Shown here: positions 1 to 8,289 of the stretch, piece after piece
Layout: each line of letters begins with the position of its first letter
Numbering within the stretch: position 1 is the stretch's first letter
Assembly (NCBI RefSeq): GCF_016056375.1
Contig: NZ_JAEDAE010000001.1
Coordinates: forward strand, 372,001-436,000
Reading direction: 5' to 3'
Length of the DNA: 64,000 nt
Source of the DNA: Hymenobacter negativus
GTDB taxonomy: Bacteria; Bacteroidota; Bacteroidia; Cytophagales; Hymenobacteraceae
Notes under the pieces: model-generated
The model's database searches: none
Seen by the model: the letters and a program-made list of their open reading frames with translations, nothing else
What the model was told of the DNA's origin: nothing
Made by a program: the position numbers and the translations under genes

Positions 1-2
1 TT

Positions 3-104
3 AACGACGCGGCCGAAACCGCCGGCTACACCGCCGAATTCCTTAGCGAGGACGAAAACGACCAGTACCTGGTGCGCCTTATGCCGCAGGGAGTAAAAGG
101 CTAA
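3..104 (+). CDS. C-terminal end of an unidentified protein (partial)
   Basis: An open frame enters from the left edge and gives 33 residues ending in LMPQGVKG before a TAA stop. The translated tail is acidic (EDENDQYLVRL) and has codon use like the neighbouring genes, so it is probably the true C-terminus of a gene that starts outside the window. Too little is visible to name a family. Confidence 0.45.
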   Translation, partial: NDAAETAGYTAEFLSEDENDQYLVRLMPQGVKG

Positions 105-198
105 ACACCAGCTTACTGATTGTCATTAATCGGTGAAAAGGCCTGCCAAACATCGGCTAAAAATCAGAGTTTGAATTAGTAAAACAAGCATTGAAATC

Positions 199-627
199 TT
201 GACCAACGCCATCACCTACCGCACCCGCTGGGCCGACATGGACCCGAACGGCCACATGCGCCACTCCGCCTACGCCGACTACGCCGCCGACCAGCGCTTG
301 GTTTTATTAGCCGAATGGGGCTACGACATTAAAGAATTTGCACGCCTGCGCCTGGGGCCCATTCTGTTCCGCGAAGAGACTACCTTCCTCAAGGAAATTC
401 ACATCGGCGAAGAAATCCGGGTGGATAGCCGCCTGCGCAGTGTGAACGACGACGGCACGCGCTGGAGCATCACCCACACCATTTATAAAGCCGATGGCCG
501 CGTGGCCGCCACAGTGGCCGTAGACGGTGCCTGGCTCGACCTTGACAAACGCAAGCTCACCACGCCGCCCGCCGAGCTCAGCACGGCCTTCCGCGAGCTG
601 CCGCTATACGAAGCGCCGGTGAAGTAG
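199..627 (+). CDS. Acyl-CoA thioesterase-like hotdog protein (YbgC/FadM type)
   Basis: The 142-residue protein has the opening pattern of small 4HBT hotdog thioesterases: YRTRWADMDPNGHM, with the catalytic-type Asp and the following Asn-Gly-His, then a central helix (SAYADYAADQRL) and repeated beta strands (RFREE, VDSRLRS, WSITHTIY). Such enzymes hydrolyse acyl-CoA thioesters in the cytoplasm; the substrate cannot be read from sequence. The frame opens with TTG at 199; the first ATG lies 13 codons inside the conserved domain, so the TTG start is preferred. It stands alone and ends at a strong bidirectional terminator. Confidence 0.85.
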   Translation: MTNAITYRTRWADMDPNGHMRHSAYADYAADQRLVLLAEWGYDIKEFARLRLGPILFREETTFLKEIHIGEEIRVDSRLRSVNDDGTRWSITHTIYKADGRVAATVAVDGAWLDLDKRKLTTPPAELSTAFRELPLYEAPVK

Positions 628-640
628 CCCGCAAAAAAGC

Positions 641-667
641 GCCCCCCGAAATGTCGTTTCGGGGGGC
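641..667. terminator. Bidirectional intrinsic terminator
   Basis: An 11-bp perfect stem (641-651 with 657-667) with a 5-base loop is flanked by an A run on the left and a T run on the right, so it can end both the rightward thioesterase transcript and the leftward DinB-like transcript. Confidence 0.85.
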
Positions 668-685
668 ATTTTTTTGCTGCTGGTC

Positions 686-1258
686 TCAAGCCTGGGCATC
701 GACCTGTACTCTGCTGGCGGGTCGCAGCGCCTTGGTAATGCGGTTTAGCTGCTGCTGGTGGTGGAGCAAGTGGTCTACTAGGTGTTCCATTACCTGATAG
801 ATGGTGATGCGGCCGGAGCGCGGATGCGGAAAGATGGCCCGGTTCTGCTGCCGGCTCGGAAACTCGTTGAGTAGCCGCTCCAGCTGGCGGCGCGACGCTT
901 CCCAGGACTTGCGCATTTCGGGCAGGGTGGGCACCTCGCCGGTGTCGGTGAGGGTGGCCACCCCGCGCGGCGCTTTGAACTTGAGGCCTGGTAGGCGCAG
1001 CAGCAGGCGCACCAGCTGTACCCGCAACCGGGTAAAGAAGCTGACCTTAGGCAAAATCTCCTCGGCCTGCAGCTTCTTCTGAATGTATTTCAGGATATTT
1101 TCCTCGATATAGAACAGGTGATGCACCACCTGCACAGCCGACCATTTGCCCGGTGCGGGGGCCGTGTTTTGGTCGGGCCCCAGGGCTTCGGCCGAAGCCA
1201 ACAGGCGCTCGGTGGCCCGTTCGAGCTGTTCGAATTTGAGGTGAAGGCGGTGATTCAT
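686..1258 (-). CDS. DinB-like four-helix-bundle protein
   Basis: A 190-residue protein that begins MNHRLHLKFEQLERATERLL. The pattern PGKWSAVQVVHHLFYIEE near residue 45 and the late helix with HLVDHLLHHQQQLNRI match the DinB/DUF1569-type metal-binding four-helix bundle, in which three spaced His residues hold a metal ion. Family members include thiol transferases and damage-induced proteins; no specific reaction can be inferred. The open frame extends 55 codons further upstream, but that part is proline/arginine rich and approaches the divergent gene, so the ATG at 1258 is preferred. Confidence 0.75.
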   Translation of the reverse strand: MNHRLHLKFEQLERATERLLASAEALGPDQNTAPAPGKWSAVQVVHHLFYIEENILKYIQKKLQAEEILPKVSFFTRLRVQLVRLLLRLPGLKFKAPRGVATLTDTGEVPTLPEMRKSWEASRRQLERLLNEFPSRQQNRAIFPHPRSGRITIYQVMEHLVDHLLHHQQQLNRITKALRPASRVQVDAQA

Positions 1259-1415
1259 GTGGGTGGGGAGGATGAAAAAGAGCCTTACGGCAGAGCAGGC
1301 GTAAAAGGTACGGCGACAATTTGATTGGTTTCGCGGCCGGATTTTGGGGAAGTCTGCGGCCCTGGCAATTGGTTTGGGGCATAAGCTGCGGCCGCTACCT
1401 AGTTTTGCGCCATCC

Positions 1416-2822
1416 ATGCTCATTAATTCATCGTTTCTCTCGGTTGCGTGGCCTGCCCGTTGGCGGGTGCTGGCCGTACTGACTCTCTATGCCCTCTACC
1501 TGCCGCTAAGTGGCTACACGGTCAGCCAGTTCCGCTTCGATGCGGCTGAATACTGGGAGCTGTCGTTGAAATTCACACAAAACGGGCACTATTCCCTGCT
1601 GGCTTTCGATGCGCCGCTGCGGGGCTACCTGGGACCGCTGCTGGTGTTGCCGGCGCGGCTGCTGTGCCACCTCACGGGCTGGTCGATGCTCACTGGAGCG
1701 CGGGTGCTGGGGGCGGGCTGGGCGGCGGTGCTGTTCGGCATTGCCATACCGCAGCTGTGGGCGCAAGCCACGGGCCGCGCCGTAAGCGGCGGCCGGTGGC
1801 TGGTGCTACTGGGGCTCACGTTTATTTTCTGGCGCGACTATTTCAACTTCACCCTCAGCGATATGCCGGCGCTGGCGCTGTTGCTGCTGGGCCTGGCGGC
1901 GCTGGCGCGGCGCAGTTGGGGCTGGGCGGTGTTGGCCGGCTTGCTACTGGCGGCGGCCATCAACATCCGGCCCATTTACCTGGCCAGTGCGCCGGGCGTG
2001 CTGTGGCTATTGGTGCCAAAGTCTTCACCGGCCATAGGCTCCCGCTCGGGATTTTGGCGGAGAAGCGCAGCACTGGTAGCCGGGCTGGCGTTGGTGTGGC
2101 TGCCGCAGCTGCTCATCAACCAGCGGTATTTCCAGCAGCCAACTCCGTTGGTGCTGGCCCACCAGCCCGGTACCGCGCCGCTCTACCTGAAGCAGTTGAC
2201 CTGGGGCACTGCTTTCCAGCGCTACGAATCCAGTCTGGTTCCGGAAAGCTACCGCTCATTGGTTTACGCGGACTCAGCTGGCCAGCGTGCGCTGGCCAGT
2301 GAGCCCGGCCAGCGCTTCAACAGCTACGGCCAGTATGTGCAGTTTGCATTGCGCCATCCAGTTGCTACTAGCGGGCGCTACCTGCGCCACCTGTTCAACG
2401 GCCTGGATATCCGTTTCCCAACGCCTTATCCCCGGCAGTTGCACCCGCCCGCCCAGGCGGTGCTGCGGCTGCTGAACTATGCGCTGCTGGGTTTGGGCGC
2501 ATGGCTGACGGTAGCGGCGTGGCGGAGCCGGCGGTGGGGCCAGAGTCCCGTGGCGGTGGGCACGCTTCTGGCGCTGCTGCTGCCGTGCCTGCTGGTGCTG
2601 CCCACACTTATGGAATGCCGTTTTCTGCTGCCGCTGCATCTGCTGGTGCTGGCAGTGGTGGCAGGAATGTGGCAGCCGGGCGCGTGGTGGCGCGGATTGG
2701 GCTCACCCGTGCGCCGGCTGGCCTGCACCATAATCGCGGCCGGCTGGCTGTGGGGCTGCTGGCAATTATCCGAAGCCACCGCTGGCCAGCTGCGCCCGCC
2801 GAGCGAGGCTCCGCAGGAATAG
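1416..2822 (+). CDS. Polytopic membrane protein, GT-C glycosyltransferase-like
   Basis: A 468-residue hydrophobic protein with about ten predicted membrane segments. The first loop after TM1 holds an acidic cluster (RFDAAEYWELSLKF), the position where GT-C enzymes such as the GT39/ArnT group carry catalytic Asp/Glu residues, followed by a PLRGYLGPLL stretch. That architecture suggests transfer of a sugar from a lipid-linked donor on the periplasmic side, but sequence similarity to a named family is not clear. The ATG at 1416 places the signal-anchor helix near the N-terminus; an upstream in-frame ATG at 1344 would add a non-hydrophobic extension. Confidence 0.65.
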   Translation: MLINSSFLSVAWPARWRVLAVLTLYALYLPLSGYTVSQFRFDAAEYWELSLKFTQNGHYSLLAFDAPLRGYLGPLLVLPARLLCHLTGWSMLTGARVLGAGWAAVLFGIAIPQLWAQATGRAVSGGRWLVLLGLTFIFWRDYFNFTLSDMPALALLLLGLAALARRSWGWAVLAGLLLAAAINIRPIYLASAPGVLWLLVPKSSPAIGSRSGFWRRSAALVAGLALVWLPQLLINQRYFQQPTPLVLAHQPGTAPLYLKQLTWGTAFQRYESSLVPESYRSLVYADSAGQRALASEPGQRFNSYGQYVQFALRHPVATSGRYLRHLFNGLDIRFPTPYPRQLHPPAQAVLRLLNYALLGLGAWLTVAAWRSRRWGQSPVAVGTLLALLLPCLLVLPTLMECRFLLPLHLLVLAVVAGMWQPGAWWRGLGSPVRRLACTIIAAGWLWGCWQLSEATAGQLRPPSEAPQE

Positions 2823-2835
2823 CGCGGCGAGTAGC

Positions 2836-2877
2836 ACAAAAAAGCCCCGTCAGCTTTCGCTAACGGGGCTTTTTTGT
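2836..2877. terminator. Bidirectional intrinsic terminator
   Basis: A 15-bp near-perfect stem with GCCCCG core (2836-2850 with 2863-2877) flanked by A and T runs lies between the convergent membrane-protein gene and the pyruvate dehydrogenase gene, serving both strands. Confidence 0.85.
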
Positions 2878-2892
2878 TATCAAAATTCAGCC

Positions 2893-3876
2893 TTACACCT
2901 TGGCGTAGGTCACTTCCTTCACGGCTTTCACCACGCGGGCCACGTTGGGCAGCGAGGCTTCGATGAGGGTGGGGGCGTAGGGCAGGGGCACGTCGGCACA
3001 GGTGATGCGGATAACGGGGGCGTCGAGGTGGTCGAAGGCACGGCGCTGCACGATGTAGGCCAGCTCGCCCGAGATGCTGGCCAGCGGCCAGGCTTCTTCG
3101 ATAACCACCATGCGGTTGGTTTTCTTCACCGAGGCGATGAGCGTGTCGTAGTCAATCGGGCGCACCGAGCGCAGGTCGATTACTTCGGCTTCGATGCCTT
3201 CCTTGAGCAGCTCATCGGCAGCGGCGTAGGCCACTTTCATCATTTTTCCGAAGCTCACCAGCGTCACGTGCTTGCCCTGGCGCACGATGTTGGCTTTGCC
3301 GATTTCGAGCAGGTACTCTTCTTCGGGCACTTCGCCCTTGTCGCCGTACATCAGCTCCGACTCCATGAAAATCACCGGGTCGGGGTCGCGGATGGCCGAT
3401 TTCAGCAGGCCTTTGGCGTCGTAGGGGTTCGAGGGAATGACTACTTTCAGGCCGGGCGTATTGGCGTACCAGTTCTCGAAGTTCTGCGAGTGCTGGCTGC
3501 TGAGCATGCCGGCGTTGCCCGTGGGGCCGCGGAACACGATGGGGCAGGAGTACTGGCCGCCCGACATCGAGTAGAGCTTGGCCGCTGAGTTAATCACCTG
3601 GTCGATAGCCACCAACGAGAAGTTGAAGGTCATAAACTCGATGACGGGAATGAGGCCGTTGGCCGCCGCGCCCACGCCAATGCCGGCAAAACCCAGCTCG
3701 GCAATCGGGGTGTCAATCACGCGCTCGGGGCCGAACTCGTCGAGCATGCCCTGGCTTACTTTGTAGGCGCCGTTGTACTCGGCCACTTCTTCGCCCATGA
3801 GGAACACCCGCGGGTCGCGGCGCATTTCCTCGGACAGGGCCTCGCGCAAGGCCTCACGGAATTGAATTTGACGCAT
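2893..3876 (-). CDS. pdhB: Pyruvate dehydrogenase E1 component, beta subunit
   Basis: A full-length 327-residue E1-beta. With the alpha subunit it decarboxylates pyruvate using thiamine diphosphate and acetylates the E2 lipoyl group. Typical signatures are the MRQIQFREALREALSEEM start, FLMGEEVAEYNGAYKV (the ThDP-contacting Glu), ERVIDTPIAELGFAGIGVG, and the C-terminal transketolase half with RSVRPIDYDTLIASVKKTNR and VVIEEAW. The alpha subunit is not adjacent, so the E1 genes are split. It could in principle serve a branched-chain oxo-acid complex, but the match to PdhB-type Bacteroidota proteins looks better. Confidence 0.93.
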   Translation of the reverse strand: MRQIQFREALREALSEEMRRDPRVFLMGEEVAEYNGAYKVSQGMLDEFGPERVIDTPIAELGFAGIGVGAAANGLIPVIEFMTFNFSLVAIDQVINSAAKLYSMSGGQYSCPIVFRGPTGNAGMLSSQHSQNFENWYANTPGLKVVIPSNPYDAKGLLKSAIRDPDPVIFMESELMYGDKGEVPEEEYLLEIGKANIVRQGKHVTLVSFGKMMKVAYAAADELLKEGIEAEVIDLRSVRPIDYDTLIASVKKTNRMVVIEEAWPLASISGELAYIVQRRAFDHLDAPVIRITCADVPLPYAPTLIEASLPNVARVVKAVKEVTYAKV

Positions 3877-3957
3877 GGTTTTCTTTAGAATAAAGCCGGT
3901 TTTCAGCCGTTCGGCAAAGCTACGACAGGCACGGGCGTTGGGCCAAAGTGGAAAGGG

Positions 3958-4389
3958 CTATTCCGTCCGCAGTACTGGAATTAATTCTCCACTCTCAGAA
4001 TTTACTATAATACCCCAATCACTCTCAAAGAAAAAGGTGAGGTCGTCTGATTCTGAAGCGACGCCAAGAACAATAGTTTCAAACTCATCACGCTGCTCTT
4101 TTGGATGAAATGATAAACTAGCCAAGCACAAATCATCAGCCGCTAAGCATTTCTCGTCCCTCGCTTTCACTTGGAGGTAGATAATGTTTTTGAATATTAA
4201 TCTTAGGCTGCTGAGCTTCTCGTTAGCTGCCCAAGATTCTGGAGAGACTTTCCAACTAAGTTCCAGCGTACTGCCAATAACATCATATCTTATGCTTTGG
4301 AAGTCATAGCAGTTATGCAGGTCAATATTCTGCCCCTGCCATTCTACCGAAATAGCATCAGTGCCAAGAGAGAAATTTACTAGCTTCAT
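3958..4389 (-). CDS. Hypothetical protein, low-GC orphan
   Basis: A 143-residue acidic protein (MKLVNFSLGTDAISVEWQG at the start, ending GELIPVLRTE) with no signal peptide, membrane helix or motif that I recognise. It reads as mostly beta strand. Base composition is clearly lower in GC than both neighbours, with many AT-rich codons (AAT, ATA, TTA), which points to recent acquisition. It ends close to pdhB and starts only 2 bases after the stop of the upstream lipoprotein gene on the same strand, so it may be co-transcribed with it. The size and isolation resemble stand-alone immunity-type proteins, but nothing in the sequence proves that. Confidence 0.65.
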   Translation of the reverse strand: MKLVNFSLGTDAISVEWQGQNIDLHNCYDFQSIRYDVIGSTLELSWKVSPESWAANEKLSSLRLIFKNIIYLQVKARDEKCLAADDLCLASLSFHPKEQRDEFETIVLGVASESDDLTFFFESDWGIIVNSESGELIPVLRTE

Positions 4390-4391
4390 CC

Positions 4392-6200
4392 TTATTTCAA
4401 CGCCTCCCGAAATACCTTGCCCTGCGCGTAATCCTGAAACTCCAGGTCCTCCACGGCGCGCTGGGCGTAAGCGCGGTCGAGGGCCACGGCCTGTTTGAGA
4501 AAGGTGCCCACGGCGGCTTCGTTTTGCTGGCGGGCGGCCACCACGGCCAGTCCGTAGATGGGCGCGGCGGCCGTGGGGCGCAAGGTTTGGGCCAGCTGGT
4601 ATTGCTCCTGGGCCAGTTCGTAGTGCTCGCGGCCCACTTCGATGAGGGCGCGGTTGAGGGCGTTCTGGTAGCTGGGGCCTGCGTATTGGAGGCTGCGCAG
4701 GGCCTCATCGGGCTGGCCGACTTCGATTTCCAGCGCGGCGCGGTCGGAGAATATTTTGCGCAGCAGCGGGTGCGGGCCGCCCAGCTTGATGGCGTAGTCG
4801 TAGTTCTGGAGGGCTTCGAGGCGGTCACCGGCGCGGTGGTAGGCGGTGGCGGCATGGTAGAAAAACTCGGCCGTGGGGTTGCGGTGGGCGGCCAGCGTAA
4901 AATTGACGGCCGCACGACGGTAATAGGCCTTCTGGATTTTGTCGGTGGGCTCTTTCTCGGCGCGCATCAGCAGCACCACGCCCAGGTTGTGAAAGGCTTC
5001 CCAGCTGTTGGTATTGGCGGCCGAAACTTCGTAGATGCGTTGCTTTTCGGCCAGCAGCGGCGTGAGCGTGGCCGAATACCGCAGCTCTTCGGGCGTGAGG
5101 GCGTCGGTCTCGACTTGCTTCTCCACAATCTTTTTCGAGAGCAAATAGACCTCCGAATCGTAGCGCTTGGGGGCGGTGTAGGTGACGGCTACGGTGCCGA
5201 AACGCAGCACCGGGTAGATGTACTGCTCGATGTAATCGAAGGAAGAAAGCCGGTGCAGGGCCTTTTCTTTTTGCTCGAAAGTGCCTTTGGTGTCGTTGAT
5301 GAGCGTGACAACGGAGTCAATCTGGTCGGCTTTCAGGGCCGAGGTCGTGACTTTTTGCAGGAAGGTGTCCCACTTGCGCACGTAGGCCAGTGTGTCGTAG
5401 TGGATGTCCTCGTTCTTATTGAGATACGAGAAGTTTTTCACGCGCTGCTTGTAGTAGTAGAGCAGCATGCGGACGCGCTTGCTGGCCAGCAGGCGGTTAT
5501 GAGCGTCAGTAGAATCGGGCGAGTGGCCCGCGATGATGAGCACCTGCCGGGTGTGCTGGTTGGCGTCAATCAGGTCTTCGAGGGCGGCCACGTTGGTGCC
5601 CAGGTAGCCCCGGATAAACCATTTGTCCTCATCGAAAAAGAAGGGCAGCACGCGGGTGCCGCTCATGTTGTTGTTGGCGCGCTCGGGCAGCAGGGCCAGG
5701 GTGGTGTCTTCGCGCACCACAAGGCGGGCGGGGTCGGCAATGCCGCGGGCCACGCGTACATCGGCGGGGGCGCTGAGGACTTTGCCGTTCTTTTTTAGTT
5801 CGCGCACCTGGGCGTGGGCCAGCAGCTCGCCGGGGTTGCGGCCGGGCGTGTTGGGCAGGGTGAATTTCTGGGTGGCGAGGAGTTGGCCCTTGTGCTCGTC
5901 GTCGTACACAAAATTGCCCGACGTGAAGGTGATGCGGCCGAGGGTGTCTTCGCGAAGGCCGTGCTCGTAGCGGTAGCGCAACAGCAACTCGTAGGCCACG
6001 CCTTTGTGCAGGTGGTTGGCCGGCACGCGGGCTTCCACGGCGAAGGGCACGGCATCGCCCGAGGCCGTGAGCACGGCGGGGCGCGCCACCACGGTGCGTC
6101 CGGCTTCGGCCTGCTTCAGCACCCGGGGCAGGGTGCAGGCCGAGAAAAATACGGTGGCTGCCAGCAGCCCGTGGGCCACTGGCCGCAAAGAATTACGCAT
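4392..6200 (-). CDS. TPR lipoprotein with OmpA-like segment
   Basis: A 602-residue protein with a lipoprotein signal (hydrophobic stretch ending FFSAC, lipid-accepting Cys22). The middle contains an OmpA/MotB-type segment: VLIIAGHSPDSTDAHNRLLASKRVRMLLYYY, the pattern used by such domains to contact peptidoglycan. The C-terminal third (from about residue 400) has several tetratricopeptide-like repeats (AEFFYHAATAYHRAGDRLEALQNYDYAIKLGG and following). The combination suggests a periplasm-facing scaffold tethered to a membrane and to the cell wall. The specific partner is unknown. Confidence 0.75.
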   Translation of the reverse strand: MRNSLRPVAHGLLAATVFFSACTLPRVLKQAEAGRTVVARPAVLTASGDAVPFAVEARVPANHLHKGVAYELLLRYRYEHGLREDTLGRITFTSGNFVYDDEHKGQLLATQKFTLPNTPGRNPGELLAHAQVRELKKNGKVLSAPADVRVARGIADPARLVVREDTTLALLPERANNNMSGTRVLPFFFDEDKWFIRGYLGTNVAALEDLIDANQHTRQVLIIAGHSPDSTDAHNRLLASKRVRMLLYYYKQRVKNFSYLNKNEDIHYDTLAYVRKWDTFLQKVTTSALKADQIDSVVTLINDTKGTFEQKEKALHRLSSFDYIEQYIYPVLRFGTVAVTYTAPKRYDSEVYLLSKKIVEKQVETDALTPEELRYSATLTPLLAEKQRIYEVSAANTNSWEAFHNLGVVLLMRAEKEPTDKIQKAYYRRAAVNFTLAAHRNPTAEFFYHAATAYHRAGDRLEALQNYDYAIKLGGPHPLLRKIFSDRAALEIEVGQPDEALRSLQYAGPSYQNALNRALIEVGREHYELAQEQYQLAQTLRPTAAAPIYGLAVVAARQQNEAAVGTFLKQAVALDRAYAQRAVEDLEFQDYAQGKVFREALK

Positions 6201-6362
6201 TAAAACACCTGAGGTGGGAAAACAAAAACCGCCCTTTCTAACGTAGAAGCCTCGAAATTAGTCGGCTTCAGGCGGGCGAAATTACACCGGGCCCGTTGCC
6301 CTTGCCTGGCCAATGCCTTATCTTAGCCCAGAGAAACTGATTTTCGCTAGCCGCTACCGCCC

Positions 6363-6581
6363 ATGAAACGCTTCACCGACTACCTCGAAACGCAGTCCTT
6401 CGGCCTGTGCTCGGCCCTGGCGCAGAAGTGGGGCTTCAGCACCCGCAGCGTCCGGCTGTCGTTTGTGTATGCCTCGTTTTTCACGTTTGGCTCGCCCATC
6501 GTGCTGTATTTCGCTGGCGCGTTTTGGATGAATGTGCGGCGCGCCATGCGCGAGCAGCGCAGCACGGTTTGGGATTTGTAA
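6363..6581 (+). CDS. PspC-domain-like small membrane protein
   Basis: A 72-residue protein with the layout of the PspC domain: an amphipathic start containing GLCSALAQKWGFSTRSVRLSFVYASFF and one hydrophobic segment (GSPIVLYFAGAFWMNV). PspC proteins sit in the inner membrane and in enterobacteria take part in the phage-shock envelope stress response; in Bacteroidota short stand-alone copies are common and of uncertain role. It is followed directly by a repeat element that separates it from the convergent glycosyltransferase gene. Confidence 0.75.
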   Translation: MKRFTDYLETQSFGLCSALAQKWGFSTRSVRLSFVYASFFTFGSPIVLYFAGAFWMNVRRAMREQRSTVWDL

Positions 6582-6591
6582 GCTGTCGTTT

Positions 6592-6783
6592 GTCATTGCG
6601 AGTGGAGCGCAGCGAAACGCGGCAATCCGTCCTGTAAATGCTAGACACTTCCGTTAACCGGAAAGCCCCGATGCTTCGTAGCGTCGGGGCTTCTTATTGT
6701 TAAAAAAAGCTTTGTCACATCTCAGGGTTGGTCGCTGCGAGAGGACGGATTGCCGCGTTTCGCTGCGCTCCACTCGCAATGAC
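6592..6783. repeat. Dispersed inverted-repeat element, family A, copy 1
   Basis: A 192-bp element with perfect 42-bp inverted ends (6592-6633 and 6742-6783). Each end starts GTCATTGCGAG and contains GAGCGCAGCGAA and GGCAATCCGTCCT. Inside is a terminator-like hairpin (6663-6674 with 6681-6692) and a CCTGAGATGTGACAAAG segment on the minus strand. Related copies lie at 30530-30702 and 39718-39898. It has no coding capacity and lies between two convergent genes. Confidence 0.85.
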
Positions 6784-6791
6784 AGGCGTCT

Positions 6792-7844
6792 TTATTTCAG
6801 CCCCAACTCGCTGAATTTGCGCTTGCCTTTGCCAAAGTAGGCCCAGACCAAGCTGCCGTTGTAAACCCCGGCGCGGTCCTGCACCCGCAAGTGCGGCCGG
6901 GCTGCTTGCCGCTTCTTGCGCCAGTACCCGAAGCTGCTGTAGAAGCTGAAATGCGCCCGCAACACGGCCCAGAAATTCCCCACTTCTCCACTTAACAAGA
7001 ACCGTAGGCCGGCCACGCCATCCAGCACGAGGCGCTGGAAGAGGGGACCGTAGAGCTCGCCAGGCGCGGCATTTTTATACAGCAGCGCTAGGCCATTGCG
7101 GAAATTCAGGTAGGTTTTGCGGGGATTGGACTTGTGCAGGGTACCGCCGCCCACGTGTTGCACGGCGCTGCCGCCGTGGTACCAGACTTCGTGGCCTGCA
7201 TTCTGCAGGCGCCAGCAGAAATCGATTTCCTCCATGTGCGCAAAAAAAGCCGGCTCCAGACCGCCGAGGGCTTGCCAGGCCGAGCGCCGCACCATGAGGC
7301 AGGCGCCGGTAGCCCAGGCCACGGGACGCGGGTCGTCGTACTGGCCCAGGTCCTTTTCGAGGGTATCGAAAAGGCGGCCGCGACAGAAGGGGTAAGCCAG
7401 GCGGTCGAGGTAGCCGCCCCCGGCTCCTGCGTATTCGAATAGCGTGGGGTCGATTTGGGACAGGATTTTGGGCTGCACGGCGGCGATTCGCAGGTTGGCT
7501 TCGAGCAGGCCGCGCAAGGGGCGCAGCCAGCCCAGCGTGACTTCCACGTCGGAATTCAGCAGCACGAAAAATGGGCTGTCGACTTGCGCCAATGCCTGGT
7601 TGTAGCCTTCGCAAAAGCCCCAGTTGCGCTCCAGCAGCAGCAGCTCCACGGTGGGAAAGTCGCGGGCCAGCAGCTCCACCGAGTCGTCAGAGGAGGCGTT
7701 GTCGGCCACGATGACGCGGGCGCCGTCGGCGTGGGCGACAACGCCGGGCAGGAAGCGGTGCAGGAATTTGGCGCCGTTCCAGTTCAGGATGACGATGGCC
7801 ACGTCGGCGCACACGCCGCTCGGGGCCGCAGTGTTAGGCCCCAA
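6792..7844 (-). CDS. Family 2 glycosyltransferase
   Basis: About 350 residues with a GT-A fold. Visible signatures are VAIVILNWNGAKFL at the start, the nucleotide-binding VIVADNASSDDSVELL, the NWGFCEGYNQAL loop, the metal-site LNSDVEV, and the acceptor-side HMEEIDFCWRLQ typical of rhamnosyltransferase-like enzymes of surface polysaccharide synthesis. The frame opens with TTG at 7844, overlapping the end of ybaB; GTG codons at 7814 and 7802 are alternative starts closer to the first beta strand. Overlap suggests translational coupling to ybaB. Confidence 0.9.
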   Translation of the reverse strand: MGPNTAAPSGVCADVAIVILNWNGAKFLHRFLPGVVAHADGARVIVADNASSDDSVELLARDFPTVELLLLERNWGFCEGYNQALAQVDSPFFVLLNSDVEVTLGWLRPLRGLLEANLRIAAVQPKILSQIDPTLFEYAGAGGGYLDRLAYPFCRGRLFDTLEKDLGQYDDPRPVAWATGACLMVRRSAWQALGGLEPAFFAHMEEIDFCWRLQNAGHEVWYHGGSAVQHVGGGTLHKSNPRKTYLNFRNGLALLYKNAAPGELYGPLFQRLVLDGVAGLRFLLSGEVGNFWAVLRAHFSFYSSFGYWRKKRQAARPHLRVQDRAGVYNGSLVWAYFGKGKRKFSELGLK

Positions 7845-8172
7845 AACCGCTCAAATCGAGGCCGGGCACGTTGGGCATCAGGCCGCTGGTTTTGCGCTGC
7901 AGCTCCTGGCGGGCCAGCTCGGCGGCTTCGTCGAGGGCCTTGTTCACGGCAGCTACCACGAGGTCGGCTAGCATGTCGCGGTCCTGAGGAGTGAGCAGGG
8001 TTTCGTCAATTTCAAGCTTGAGGATTTTGCGGTGGCCGTTGGCCGTGGCGCGCACCATGCCGCCGCCGGCTTCGCCCGTGGCCGTGATGTGCTGAATTTC
8101 CTGCTGGGCCTGCTGCATCTTGTCCTGCAGCTCTTTCACTTTGCCCATCATGCCGGTGATGTCGAATGCCAT
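7834..8172 (-). CDS. YbaB/EbfC family nucleoid-associated protein
   Basis: A 112-residue protein with the complete YbaB pattern: MMGKVKELQDKMQQAQQEI coiled helix, GGGMVRATANGHRKILKLEID strand region, then DRDMLADLVVAAVNKALDEA. These dimeric proteins bind DNA as tweezer-like dimers and are often encoded near dnaX/recR; here the partner is a glycosyltransferase gene whose start overlaps its last codons. Confidence 0.92.
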   Translation of the reverse strand: MAFDITGMMGKVKELQDKMQQAQQEIQHITATGEAGGGMVRATANGHRKILKLEIDETLLTPQDRDMLADLVVAAVNKALDEAAELARQELQRKTSGLMPNVPGLDLSGFGA

Positions 8173-8289
8173 ATTGTATTTCGGTTAACAGTTTTCAGTT
8201 AGCAGTGAACACCTAAAGGGCACAAAAGGATGCTTTGCGCTGTCGTATTCGGCCAAAATTCCCCGCAAAGGTGGTGGCGAAGCGCGGTT

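Noticed and set aside
6592..6783. Insertion sequence
   Set aside because: Inverted ends are present but the interior is under 110 bp and has no transposase frame.
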